Shown: positions 37,882-47,519 of the stretch, one piece after another | How positions within the stretch are numbered: position 1 is the first letter of the stretch | Layout: every line of letters starts with the position of its first letter | Assembly (NCBI GenBank): GCA_022574255.1 | Contig: JACZSK010000004.1 | Coordinates: 1-64,000 of the forward strand | Reading direction: 5' to 3' | DNA: 64,000 nt | Source: Pseudomonadota bacterium | Lineage (GTDB): Bacteria > Pseudomonadota > Alphaproteobacteria > Sphingomonadales > SMXR01 | Position numbers and translations under genes: made by a program | Notes under the pieces: generated by a model | The model's input: the letters and a program-made list of their open reading frames with translations, nothing else | Told to the model about the DNA's origin: nothing | Databases searched by the model: none

Positions 37882-40629
37882 TTACCCCACCGCACCGATC
37901 CGGTGGCTGATGGCCGAGGAAGCCGCCAGGATGAGTGAGTGTAGCTGTTCCAACGGGTCGAAGATGGCTTCGTGCTCGGCGGCGTAGCCGGTGGCGGCGG
38001 CGCTGGTGTAGGTGGCATCTTCGCCGTAATCGGGCTCGGCGGCGCCCTCTGGACTTGCCGGGAAGATGGCGCGCAATTCCTCAACCGCTTCCGGTATATC
38101 GAGGCGCAGGAGGCTGGTGAGCAGGTCGCCGAGTGAAATATCCAGCCGCGAAGAGAAGCGCGGTACTTCAGTGGTCTTGAGGAACACCAGGTGGATCAGC
38201 GCCAGGCGCATGCTATGCAGCTCGCCCAGCGCCGCGTCGGGGGGTGGCGGCCCCAGGTGATCATCGAGTTTTCCGGCATCATGGCGCAGTTTGCGAACCA
38301 TTGAGGAAATTGCCTGGTGATCAAATGCCTGCTCGAGAATCTTCGAGACCCGCCGCAGCTTTTTCCTCTGCGCCAAGCTGTCGGCGCCGTCAGCCAAATC
38401 CAGCCAATAGCCGGGATCGAGCAGGGCGGTATAGGCAACGAATATATGGATATCGGATCGCACCCGCGCCGCCTGAACCAGTGACATGATGCTCTGAAGA
38501 CGGTCTGAGCCGTCTCGCATCTCGAGAAAACGCTCGGGGGTTCTGCCGATGGCGGTGCCAATACCGCCAAGCGTGTTGGCCATATAGCCGAGCTGCTGGA
38601 GGATGGCGTTATGGGGAATGGCGCGGATCTGCGAAATGCTCTCGGCGCGTGGCGCCGCGCTACCCTTTGCCTGGCGCCGGGTCGCCCGCGATCCCGTTGG
38701 ATAGAGCAGCTGCGGCGCGAAGGTATCCAGCAGCCCGACATAGCCCGGGTGATGTTCCAGATGGCCCTGGAACTCGGTGAGCGTGAGAAAGAAATCCAGC
38801 GACCATCCCCGCTCTTCGTAAAAGGGGTCGGGGGCTGGTTCTGGCGTCGCCCTGAGGCGCACGTCAAGAAGGTCGGCAAGGGCCGCCAGCGCCAGGTCGG
38901 GGGTGCGGAAGCGGAGATAGCCGTCGCCGCCCTGAAAACTGACCTCATGCTTGTGCGGGGCGGAAAGCGCGTCCAGATGCCGGCGCACTTCCGGGGAATG
39001 GGTATAGAGGAACCGGTCTTTCAGCCCCGCCGGGTGGGCGCCGCGACCGACGGATTCTCCGTGAGTGTCGAAAAATACAAGCTGGATGTCGCCGAGATTC
39101 TTTTGTTTCCACATGCGGATCAGCCGCAGCTTGAAGCGTTCGATGGCCAGCGTTGCCGCGGGCTGGCCGATATAGCGCCCTGAATCGGAGAACCCCAGTT
39201 GCACGCAAAACCGGCCTTGGGCGCGGATGTAGGCCAGGAAATGGGGATTATCCACCAGTTCGCCAATAACCCGGTCGCCGCGCTTCAGCCCCACCGCCGT
39301 CTCGAACAGGGGCGATATCTGCAAATGATCCTCGACGCCGAACAGCCGCGCATAATAGAGCGCGGTCAGAAGCGTGAAAGGCGTATCTGATTCCGCCACC
39401 AGCAGGCGAATCGGCGTGCGCCCGTCAAAGTGTTTCTCGAATTGTGCCGCCAGCATGAACAGCCGCCGCGCCGTGGTTTGCTCCGCGGCCACGGTGCCGT
39501 AGTGGATGTTGACCGGCTTGACGCTTTCCAGCAGCTCGGTGACCGCAGCCAGGTAATGACGGCGCGAGGCGCTCTGGTCGGGGGAACGCTCAAGTTCGAT
39601 CTCCGGGCGGATGGCATTGTGCAACTGCACGGCGTTGAGGCGAAAGTGGATATGGCTCAAGCCCAGCCCCAGGCCCTGCCATTCGGCGCGGAGAGCGGCG
39701 ACGTCGATCAGCGCCTCGCTCGACATATCCATGGCCATCAAGGCATCGAGAGCGCCATCGATGGCGCGAAGCGCGGCGTCCTTCTCCGGGCGCTTTTCCA
39801 GCGCCAGTCGATTGAGATCGGCCAGACCCTCGCCGCTGTCAATTTCAACAAGCGCGTCCAGCCCCAGCGTGAAATTCGCCCTGAAGCTTTCCAGGCCGGC
39901 CCGCACGATTTTGATTTGCACAGCGGCATCGCCGTCCGCAGAGACCCTGTCCAGGCTTTGTTCGAGCGCCTGCAGCCCGTCGACGGCCAGCAGATAACGA
40001 AACTCGAGACTTTTCGACCAGCCAATGTCGGTGCGGCCATCGAGATCAAAACCGACCCAGGTGGCGACCGTGGCAAAGGTGGGGACAAGGACGCGCCAGT
40101 CTTCCGGATATAGCGCGGCGGCCACACCAAGGGCGATGCGATTGGCCTTTCGGATAGCCTCTCTTGTCTGCCCGATCGCCTCATTGGCCAGGCGCAATTC
40201 CTCATCGAGGGTCGGCGAGGTCTTGGGCGGGGCAACCGCTTCAGCGTTCAGGGTTGGTTTTTCCCCGGCAAGAATGGCGCCCGCCGCCCGCCAGCCTTCT
40301 TCGGAAAAGCCGAATGTCGGGTGCGCCGTGAAAACAATACCCGCCAGTTGCCCTTCCAAAAGTTCCCGGAACGCAGCAAAGGGCAACAGCGCTTTACCGT
40401 CATGGGCAAGGCCTTCGATCAACTTCTTGATGCGGGCGCGGTTTTTCTTCTGATCCAGTTCCGAGACCTGCGCGGCAACCGCCTGAAGCCGCCTCTCGAA
40501 GGCCTCGGTGGCGAGGTCGGTGATCTGCTTGCCGACGGCCGCCAGATCGGTCCCGCCGGACTCTACCCGGCAGGCCAGGTCCCAGGCACCGGCAGGGGTA
40601 ACGTCGTCGTTTCTGACAATTCGGTCCAT
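37882..40629 (-). CDS. ppc: Phosphoenolpyruvate carboxylase family protein, divergent
   Basis: VFTAHPTFGFSEEG, SPLFETAVGLKRGDRVIGELVDNPHF, LGFSDSGRYIGQ, FDTHGESVGRGAHP; about 915 aa. Confidence 0.75.
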   Translation of the reverse strand: MDRIVRNDDVTPAGAWDLACRVESGGTDLAAVGKQITDLATEAFERRLQAVAAQVSELDQKKNRARIKKLIEGLAHDGKALLPFAAFRELLEGQLAGIVFTAHPTFGFSEEGWRAAGAILAGEKPTLNAEAVAPPKTSPTLDEELRLANEAIGQTREAIRKANRIALGVAAALYPEDWRVLVPTFATVATWVGFDLDGRTDIGWSKSLEFRYLLAVDGLQALEQSLDRVSADGDAAVQIKIVRAGLESFRANFTLGLDALVEIDSGEGLADLNRLALEKRPEKDAALRAIDGALDALMAMDMSSEALIDVAALRAEWQGLGLGLSHIHFRLNAVQLHNAIRPEIELERSPDQSASRRHYLAAVTELLESVKPVNIHYGTVAAEQTTARRLFMLAAQFEKHFDGRTPIRLLVAESDTPFTLLTALYYARLFGVEDHLQISPLFETAVGLKRGDRVIGELVDNPHFLAYIRAQGRFCVQLGFSDSGRYIGQPAATLAIERFKLRLIRMWKQKNLGDIQLVFFDTHGESVGRGAHPAGLKDRFLYTHSPEVRRHLDALSAPHKHEVSFQGGDGYLRFRTPDLALAALADLLDVRLRATPEPAPDPFYEERGWSLDFFLTLTEFQGHLEHHPGYVGLLDTFAPQLLYPTGSRATRRQAKGSAAPRAESISQIRAIPHNAILQQLGYMANTLGGIGTAIGRTPERFLEMRDGSDRLQSIMSLVQAARVRSDIHIFVAYTALLDPGYWLDLADGADSLAQRKKLRRVSKILEQAFDHQAISSMVRKLRHDAGKLDDHLGPPPPDAALGELHSMRLALIHLVFLKTTEVPRFSSRLDISLGDLLTSLLRLDIPEAVEELRAIFPASPEGAAEPDYGEDATYTSAAATGYAAEHEAIFDPLEQLHSLILAASSAISHRIGAVG

Positions 40630-40966
40630 GATACCTGTATATCGCAAGGGCCCAACCCCAGCCACAGGTATGAGCAATAATATGGAGGATTATGGGCACC
40701 GGCCCTATGAGGCGCGCTGATGGCGCGGTACAGCAAAACTCATCAGAGAAGCTATCCGGAAACCCACAGAATCCCGGCATGGGTTTCTGACGACCGCGAA
40801 GGTACAGCGGATAGCTGGTTACTGTACCCTTGGCCAAGCAGCGGAAAATGCTCGGTTTCGCTGGCTAAAACCCGCGTCACGCACGAAATTGTATCTCACG
40901 GATTGGCTGTGGAAAAGGGCCGCCAGAGACGTTTGCCGGATTGGCGCTATTTAGGCCCTGAATCAG

Positions 40967-41275
40967 CGTCTCTGGGGCGCTGGACATGCTGGGGACAGGG
41001 GCTAACCCACTATAAACACCGCGCTATCCGTGCCGCGCCAATTGGCCGCAGTTTCGCTGGGATTTGAGTGGTGGTGGTCGCAGTCTCCAGCGAACCGGTC
41101 TCCGGGTGATTTCCATGCTCTTACGGGAATTTGCAGGGTAATTTCTCTTTTTTTGGCGTTTTGGCCGGCTTCACCCCTCTGTGAGCCGCGGAAACACTGG
41201 CCTTTTGCACGAAATTCCCTGCTCGAATTAACAGGGAATTAAATCGGCGGAACAGGGAAAGTGGCAAATTATCAG
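40967..41275. repeat. Dispersed CAGGGAA-rich repeat, copy 3
   Basis: ctctggggcgctggacatgctggggacaggggctaacccactataaacaccgcgctat...gaattaacagggaattaaatcggcggaacaggg. Confidence 0.78.
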
Positions 41276-41347
41276 GCAACAGCGATACGGGCTGTTCCAT
41301 CCTTTGCCGATCATTGCAATAGCGCCCCCACAGCGGCCTGCGGAAAC

Positions 41348-41364
41348 TGTGACGAATGGTCACA
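41348..41364. promoter_or_regulatory. CRP/FNR-superfamily-like inverted repeat TGTGACGAATGGTCACA upstream of the nar operon
   Basis: TGTGA-N7-TCACA inverted repeat about 200 nt before 41562. Confidence 0.35.
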
Positions 41365-41561
41365 TTCAAAGGCGTCAACCGAGCTTGCTAACGTTCCCAG
41401 AACGGCTCTCCAAACGAGAGATCGGGGCGCATCCCAGGCATTTGGCCGGGCATGCGGGGCATGCGGAAGAATTCCGGATAGCGCTTTTTATAAGTGGATA
41501 TACGAACAGCCGACGAACCCCCCGCATGAAGGTGCCGCCGGCGTAAAACGGAGGATATCGC

Positions 41562-42188
41562 ATGTCGGGAACAAATGGCGGCTTAACCGGGCGGGATAAG
41601 CGGAATTCTCCAGGCCCTTCGGGCAAGCCCGCGCCAGAGAGGATTTCCCTGACCCCGCTGCAAGCTGAACTGATCGAGGACGGGATAGACCCCGACCCCG
41701 ATCTTCTGAACGGGGACCTGGCACGGGCCGATGTTGCCCCCGGGGCGGGCTATGGGGTGGATGGTCCGGAGCCGCTGCGCGGCCCCACATTCGCCGCCGA
41801 CGCGCCGCTGCCGAGGGTCTTTCAGTGGGACATCGACCCCCAGGATGCATCAGCCAAATCCGGCACCGCGAATATCGATCTCGATGGCTGGGAGTTTCAT
41901 ATCTGGTGGCAACTGCACCCCGCTGACCTGATCTATGTCTCGATCCAGGCGATGCGGGAGGACCAGATCACTCATTCGGGGGACGCCCGTCCCCATCCGG
42001 TTGGCAGATCGGAAGCGGTGAATCTGGTCTACGACGCCAGGCGCGACGGCGTTGTCGCCATCTACGGCACCGTCAAGGATTTCAGGCCCTTCGTCGTGGC
42101 CTTCCACAAGGGATTTCACAGATCGTCAGAACGACAGGGGAACACCGGCCCTGCCGGGCCGACCGATGTTTCGAAAGGGGAAAGCTGA
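41562..42188 (+). CDS. Uncharacterised protein, first gene of the nar operon
   Basis: RBS-like cggagg, 208 aa, stop overlaps or abuts narG start; no family recognised. Confidence 0.68.
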   Translation: MSGTNGGLTGRDKRNSPGPSGKPAPERISLTPLQAELIEDGIDPDPDLLNGDLARADVAPGAGYGVDGPEPLRGPTFAADAPLPRVFQWDIDPQDASAKSGTANIDLDGWEFHIWWQLHPADLIYVSIQAMREDQITHSGDARPHPVGRSEAVNLVYDARRDGVVAIYGTVKDFRPFVVAFHKGFHRSSERQGNTGPAGPTDVSKGES

Positions 42189-45100
42189 TGCCTGAAGGAA
42201 ATGGCAAGAGCAATGGATCGCGCTGGTTCCGGGTCATGGACGAAAGCCGTGACTGGGAAAAATTTTACCGCGACCGGTGGTCCTACGACAAATCGGTGCG
42301 CACCAGCCACAGCGTCAACTGCTCGGGCTCCTGCTCTTGGGAAGTTTTTGTCAAGGACGGGTTGATTACCTGGGAACTGCAGAAAACCGACTGGCCGCAA
42401 ATCCGTTCGGATACGCCGAACTATGAACCCCGCGGTTGTCAGCGCGGCATCTCATCCTCCTGGTACCCGTACAGCCCGGTGCGACCGAAATATCCCTATG
42501 TGCGCGGCGTGCTGCTGGACTTTTACCGGGCGGAACGCGAAGCCGGGAAGAACCCGGTAGAGGCCTGGGGCGCAATCGTTGAAGACGAAGAGCGGAAAAA
42601 GGCCTATCGGAACGCCCGCGGCAAGGCGGGCTGGCGGCGCGTTAAATGGGACGAGGCCACCGAAATCATTGCCGCGGCCAAAATCTACACAATCAAGAAA
42701 TTCGGCCCCGACCACATCGCCACCTTCTCGCCTATACCGGCCATGAGCATCGTCAGCTTTATCTCGGGCCACCGGCTGAACAACCTGCTGGGCGGCACCA
42801 TGCTGAGTTTCTACGAGTGGTACCACGACCTGCCCCACATCATGCCGATGATGTGGGGGGACCAGACAGACGTCCATGAATCCGCCGACTGGTATCAAAG
42901 CACCTACTGGATCGTGCTTGGCTCCAATCTGCCGATGACGCGAACACCGGACGCCCATTTCGCCTCCGAGCACAAATACAACGGCGGCAAGATCGTCAAC
43001 ATGTCTCCGGATTATGCCGATATCACCAAGTTCGCCGACCTCTGGGTGCCGGCGCGTCCGGGCACCGACGCGGCATTCCTGCTGGCCTGCATCCATGTAA
43101 TTTTGCAGGAAACCCACGTCAACCGCGCGGTGCCCTATTTCCGCGATTATGTCAAGAAATACACCAACCTGCCCTTCCTGGTCAGGCTGGACGAAAACGA
43201 CGACGGCAGCTTCGCCTGCGGCCGCTTCCTGAGGGCCAGCGACATCGCTGGTTACGCCGACGAGGAAAATGCCGACTGGAAGTTCCCGATATTTGATTCC
43301 GGCGGCGAACTCAGGCTGCCGGGCGGATCGGTCGGCCACCGGTGGGAGAAGGAACACCAGGGCCGCTGGAACCTGAAATCAGAAGACACCATCACCGGCG
43401 CTGAGTTCGACCCGCTGCTGAGCAGCATGGAGGGAGAATATGAAGAGGCGCAGGTTCAGTTCGCCAACTTCACCGACACATACAATCTCGAGCTGGGAAC
43501 CACCGAAGGCAAAGGTGTGCCGGCGGTCGGTTTTCTGCGCGGCGTGCCCAGCCGGATGGTTGAAACCGCCAGCGGCGAAAAGGTTCGGGTCGCCACCGCC
43601 TATGACATTCTGCTGTCTCATTTTGGCATCGACCGCGGCCTCTCGGGCGACTATCCGGCGGATTATGACGATGCCAGCGGTCCCTTCACTCCCGCCTGGC
43701 AGGAGCAGGAAACCGGCGTTGACCGCAAACTGGTTCTCCGGGTGGCGCGCGAATGGGCCGACGCGGCGGAAAAAACCAAGGGCAAATGCCTTTTCATTAC
43801 CGGCTCCGGCTGCCTCCATTGGTACCACGGCGGTTCTCTGATTTACCGGGCACAGGCGGTGATGGGCATCCTGACCGGTTGCATGGGCGTCAACGGCGGT
43901 GGTTTCGCGCATTACGTGGGCACCGAAAAAATTCGTCCCTTCGCGGCGACCGGCACGCTTGGCGGCGCCACTGACTGGACCGCCCCGCCGCGGCATATGA
44001 ACAGCACGTCCTATTTCTATTTCCATACCGATCAATGGCGCTATGACGGCATGATCCTGGATTCCCTGTGGACCCCATGGGCCAAGGAGTTCCCCAAGAA
44101 GGGCAACCATGCTGCCGATCTGAACAGTCTGGCGGTTCGCTTGGGCTGGCTGCCGTTCTACCCGCAGGTGGACAAGAAAAATCCCCTCGACCTGGCCAAG
44201 GAGGCGCGGGCCGCCGGGGCAAAAACCGATGAAGAGGTCGGGAAGTGGGTCGCCGGCAAGTTCAAGGACAAGAGCCTGGACTTTGCCCTGAGCGATGTGG
44301 ACGCACCCGAAAACCACCCCAAGGTGCTGTCCATTTACCGCGGCAACCTCATTGGCACCAGCATGCGCGGGCATGAATATGCGCTCAAGCATTTCCTCGG
44401 CACCCATAACAATGTGCTGGGAAAAGACCGGGCAGACGGCCTGGTGAATGAGGTCAAATGGCACGAACAGGCGCCGATCGGAAAACTCGATCTTATTTAC
44501 AACGTCAACCTGCGGATGGACTCGTCGGCCAATTATTCCGACATCGTTCTGCCCACCGCCCACTGGTATGAGAAATACGATCTCACCTGCACCGATCTGC
44601 ACTCGTTCTTCCATCCCTTTACTCCAGCCCACGATCCGTCGTGGGAATCGAAACCCGACTGGGATGTCTTCAAATTGATTGCGGAAAAGATCAGCCTGAT
44701 GGCGGCAGATCATTTCGACGGGCCGGTCGAGGACCTGGTGATGACGCCGATGATCACCGACAGCCCCGACGAGATGGCCCAGCCGATGGGTGAATTGCGC
44801 GACTGGAAGAGCGGTGACGTCGAGCCGATCCCCGGCAAGACCTTCCCCAAGGTCATGATAGTCGAACGCGACTATACGAAAATTCTCGAAAAATACACCA
44901 CCCTGGGACCACGGATATGCAAGCCGGAGGGCTATGGCGCCAAGGGCATCATGGCCGATATGAGCGAGCAATATGAGCAGCTCAAGGAAAGCTATCTGGT
45001 GGGCGAAAAACACGGCCGTCCGTCCCTGGAGACCGCGCAGCAAGTGGCCGAAGTGGTGCTGCGGCTGTCGCCGGAAAGCGACGGCGAGGTGTCGCACAAG

Positions 45101-45958
45101 TTCTTCGAGGTCCTGGAGAAACAGACCGGGCTCGAGCTCACTCATTTGATCGACGGGGAAAGGGAAGTTGCCCACCATTTCCCCGACCTGATCTCGCAGC
45201 CAAGGCGCTCCATGACTTCAGCGCATTGGTCGGCGATCGAGAGCCCGGGACGAACCTATTGTCCCTGGACCATGAACATCGAAACATTGAAGCCCTGGCA
45301 CACCCTGACGGGGCGCCAGGAAATTTACTTCGATCACCGCATCTACCGCGAGCTGGGCGAGAATCTTCCCACCTACAAGCCGCCGGTGGACATGGTCCAG
45401 ATTGGCGATGTCTCGGTCAAGGATGCGCCCGCGAACTCCAAGATATTCCGCTACATCACCCCGCACGGAAAGTGGTCCATCCACAGCATGTTCTGGGACA
45501 GCTGGCACATGCTGAACATGTTCCGCGGCGGCCAGGTGGTGTGGATCAACGACGAAGACGCCAAGGAGATTTTCGTCGAGGACAACGACTGGGTCGAAAT
45601 CTTCAACGAAAACGGCATTGCGGTGGTCCGTGCCGTGATAAGCCACACCGTTCCCCGCGATATGGCGATCTTCTACCACGCTTCCGAACGGCACATTAAC
45701 GTGCCCTTCTCGTCGCTGGCCCGCGAACGCAAGGTCAGCGATTTGAGGGGCGGCAACAATAATGCGACCACCCGGATCATGATGAACCCGGCCACCATGG
45801 TCGGCGGCTACGCCAACTGGACCTATTTCCTGAATTACTGGGGGACCAGCCCGTCAGAGCGCGATTGCGCCGTGCTGATACGAAAGAAGCCCCTGGAGGC
45901 CGACGGCCGCAAGGTGATTTATCAGGAAAAAGACCTGCCTGCGGAAGAAAGGGTCTAG
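42188..45958 (+). CDS. narG: Molybdopterin nitrate reductase-type catalytic subunit
   Basis: SHSVNCSGSCSWEVFVKDGLITWE, NYEPRGCQRGISSSWY, DQTDVHESADWYQSTYWIVLGSNLPMTRTPDAHF. Confidence 0.92.
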   Translation: MPEGNGKSNGSRWFRVMDESRDWEKFYRDRWSYDKSVRTSHSVNCSGSCSWEVFVKDGLITWELQKTDWPQIRSDTPNYEPRGCQRGISSSWYPYSPVRPKYPYVRGVLLDFYRAEREAGKNPVEAWGAIVEDEERKKAYRNARGKAGWRRVKWDEATEIIAAAKIYTIKKFGPDHIATFSPIPAMSIVSFISGHRLNNLLGGTMLSFYEWYHDLPHIMPMMWGDQTDVHESADWYQSTYWIVLGSNLPMTRTPDAHFASEHKYNGGKIVNMSPDYADITKFADLWVPARPGTDAAFLLACIHVILQETHVNRAVPYFRDYVKKYTNLPFLVRLDENDDGSFACGRFLRASDIAGYADEENADWKFPIFDSGGELRLPGGSVGHRWEKEHQGRWNLKSEDTITGAEFDPLLSSMEGEYEEAQVQFANFTDTYNLELGTTEGKGVPAVGFLRGVPSRMVETASGEKVRVATAYDILLSHFGIDRGLSGDYPADYDDASGPFTPAWQEQETGVDRKLVLRVAREWADAAEKTKGKCLFITGSGCLHWYHGGSLIYRAQAVMGILTGCMGVNGGGFAHYVGTEKIRPFAATGTLGGATDWTAPPRHMNSTSYFYFHTDQWRYDGMILDSLWTPWAKEFPKKGNHAADLNSLAVRLGWLPFYPQVDKKNPLDLAKEARAAGAKTDEEVGKWVAGKFKDKSLDFALSDVDAPENHPKVLSIYRGNLIGTSMRGHEYALKHFLGTHNNVLGKDRADGLVNEVKWHEQAPIGKLDLIYNVNLRMDSSANYSDIVLPTAHWYEKYDLTCTDLHSFFHPFTPAHDPSWESKPDWDVFKLIAEKISLMAADHFDGPVEDLVMTPMITDSPDEMAQPMGELRDWKSGDVEPIPGKTFPKVMIVERDYTKILEKYTTLGPRICKPEGYGAKGIMADMSEQYEQLKESYLVGEKHGRPSLETAQQVAEVVLRLSPESDGEVSHKFFEVLEKQTGLELTHLIDGEREVAHHFPDLISQPRRSMTSAHWSAIESPGRTYCPWTMNIETLKPWHTLTGRQEIYFDHRIYRELGENLPTYKPPVDMVQIGDVSVKDAPANSKIFRYITPHGKWSIHSMFWDSWHMLNMFRGGQVVWINDEDAKEIFVEDNDWVEIFNENGIAVVRAVISHTVPRDMAIFYHASERHINVPFSSLARERKVSDLRGGNNNATTRIMMNPATMVGGYANWTYFLNYWGTSPSERDCAVLIRKKPLEADGRKVIYQEKDLPAEERV

Positions 45959-45960
45959 CC

Positions 45961-47508
45961 ATGCAAATCAAACAGCAGATAGGCGTCGTATTCAATCTCG
46001 ACAAATGCCTGGGGTGCAACACCTGCACGCTGGCTTGCAAGAACATATGGACCAATCGCGAGGGCGCCGAATACATGTTCTGGAACAACGTCGAGACCAA
46101 GCCCGGGATCGGCTATCCCAAGGAATGGGAAAACCAGGACAAGTACCGTGGCGGCTGGCAGCGGCGCGAGGGCAAGGGGGCGCCGAGCCTGCGCGTCTCG
46201 TCGCGGTTCAAGGAGATGATGAACCTCTTCTACAATCCGGTGATGCCGCAGATGGAGGATTATTACGGCAAGGGTCCGTTCACCTTCACTTACGAGGACT
46301 TGCACTCGGAGGAGCCGACCAAATACTCACAGCCCGTGGCGCGGCCCAAATCGATGATCACCGGCGAGGAAGATATCGCCATCGAGTACGGGGTGAACTG
46401 GGAAGACAACGCCGCCGGCACCCACGAAGAGGGGACCGGGAGCAGGGACTATAATTTCACCGACATGACGCCGGAGGCGAGGAGGGTCTATCTCAAGTTC
46501 CGCGACAGTTTCATGCTGTATCTGCCGCGCATCTGCAACCATTGCCTCAATCCGGCCTGCGTTGGCGCCTGTCCGTCGGGCGCCGCCTATAAACGCGAAG
46601 AGGACGGCATCGTGCTGATCGACCAGGACCGTTGCCGGGCCTGGCGCTACTGCATCTCGGGCTGTCCCTACAAGAAGACCTATTACAACTGGCGCACCGG
46701 CAAGATGGAGAAATGCCTGCTCTGCTACCCGCGGATCGAAGTTGGCAAGCCGCCTGCCTGTTTCCAGGCCTGCCCGGGGCGCATCCGCTATATGGGACCG
46801 CTGCTCTACGATCTGGACCGGGTGGCGGAGACCGCCAATGCGCCGGACGACGAGCTGGTCGAACGGCACCGCGACATCATTCTCGATCCCTTCGACCCGG
46901 AGGTCATCGAAACCGCCCGCAAGCAGGGCATCAGCGACGCCTGGCTGGAAGCCTGCAAACGCTCGCCGGTCTACAGGATGGTCAAGGAATGGGAGATCGC
47001 ACTGCCCCTCCATCCCGAATTCCGGACCCTGCCCAGCCTCTTTTATATTCCACCAGAAAGCCCGGTGAGCACGGCGCTTGAAGATGAAAACGGGCTTTAC
47101 AATATGACCGACGGCGAAAACGTATTGCCCAGCCTTGGTGAGTTCAGAATCCCGATTCAGTATCTCGCAAGATTGCTGGCGGCGGGTAACGAAGAGCAGG
47201 TTGAAAAGGCGCTTCTGCGGCAGCTTGCCGTGCGCAGGTTCAGGCGTTCCGAGCGCGTCGAGGGCAAGGCGGATGAGGCCGTCCTGAAGGAAGTCGGGCT
47301 GAGCGTTGAAGACGCCCGGGCCATGCATCGCCTGCTCGCTCTGGCTCACTACCATGAACGATTTGTGGTGGTGCCCACGCGGCGCGAAAAAACCGCCAGT
47401 GCGCCTTACATCGAACGCGGATATGCGGGCTTCAAGGAAATGACGCCGACATCATCGCCGAAGCGGCGGCGCTTTTTCCACGGGCAAAAGCCCGGTGTCG
47501 GCAGCTAG
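45961..47508 (+). CDS. narH: Nitrate reductase-type iron-sulfur subunit
   Basis: CLGCNTCTLACKNIWTNREG, CNHCLNPACVGACPSGAAYKR, CRAWRYCISGCPYKKTYYNW, CLLCYPRIE. Confidence 0.92.
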   Translation: MQIKQQIGVVFNLDKCLGCNTCTLACKNIWTNREGAEYMFWNNVETKPGIGYPKEWENQDKYRGGWQRREGKGAPSLRVSSRFKEMMNLFYNPVMPQMEDYYGKGPFTFTYEDLHSEEPTKYSQPVARPKSMITGEEDIAIEYGVNWEDNAAGTHEEGTGSRDYNFTDMTPEARRVYLKFRDSFMLYLPRICNHCLNPACVGACPSGAAYKREEDGIVLIDQDRCRAWRYCISGCPYKKTYYNWRTGKMEKCLLCYPRIEVGKPPACFQACPGRIRYMGPLLYDLDRVAETANAPDDELVERHRDIILDPFDPEVIETARKQGISDAWLEACKRSPVYRMVKEWEIALPLHPEFRTLPSLFYIPPESPVSTALEDENGLYNMTDGENVLPSLGEFRIPIQYLARLLAAGNEEQVEKALLRQLAVRRFRRSERVEGKADEAVLKEVGLSVEDARAMHRLLALAHYHERFVVVPTRREKTASAPYIERGYAGFKEMTPTSSPKRRRFFHGQKPGVGS

Positions 47509-47519
47509 GGGGCGATTGT

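Noticed and set aside
37745-37987. 80-aa plus ORF spanning repeat copy 2 and the 3' end of ppc
   Set aside because: Generated by the repeat and an antisense gene end
40720-41067. 115-aa plus ORF between ppc and the nar operon
   Set aside because: Runs into the repeat copy 3 sequence, with no recognisable domain; probably chance
37646-41275. Possible CRISPR-like array from repeated CAGGGAA units
   Set aside because: Units are short, irregular, imperfect and partly inverted; no constant spacers or cas genes
43379-45178. 599-aa minus-strand ORF inside narG
   Set aside because: Antisense shadow of a strongly supported narG; low-complexity His/Gly/Arg-rich translation without domain motifs, typical of GC-rich coding DNA
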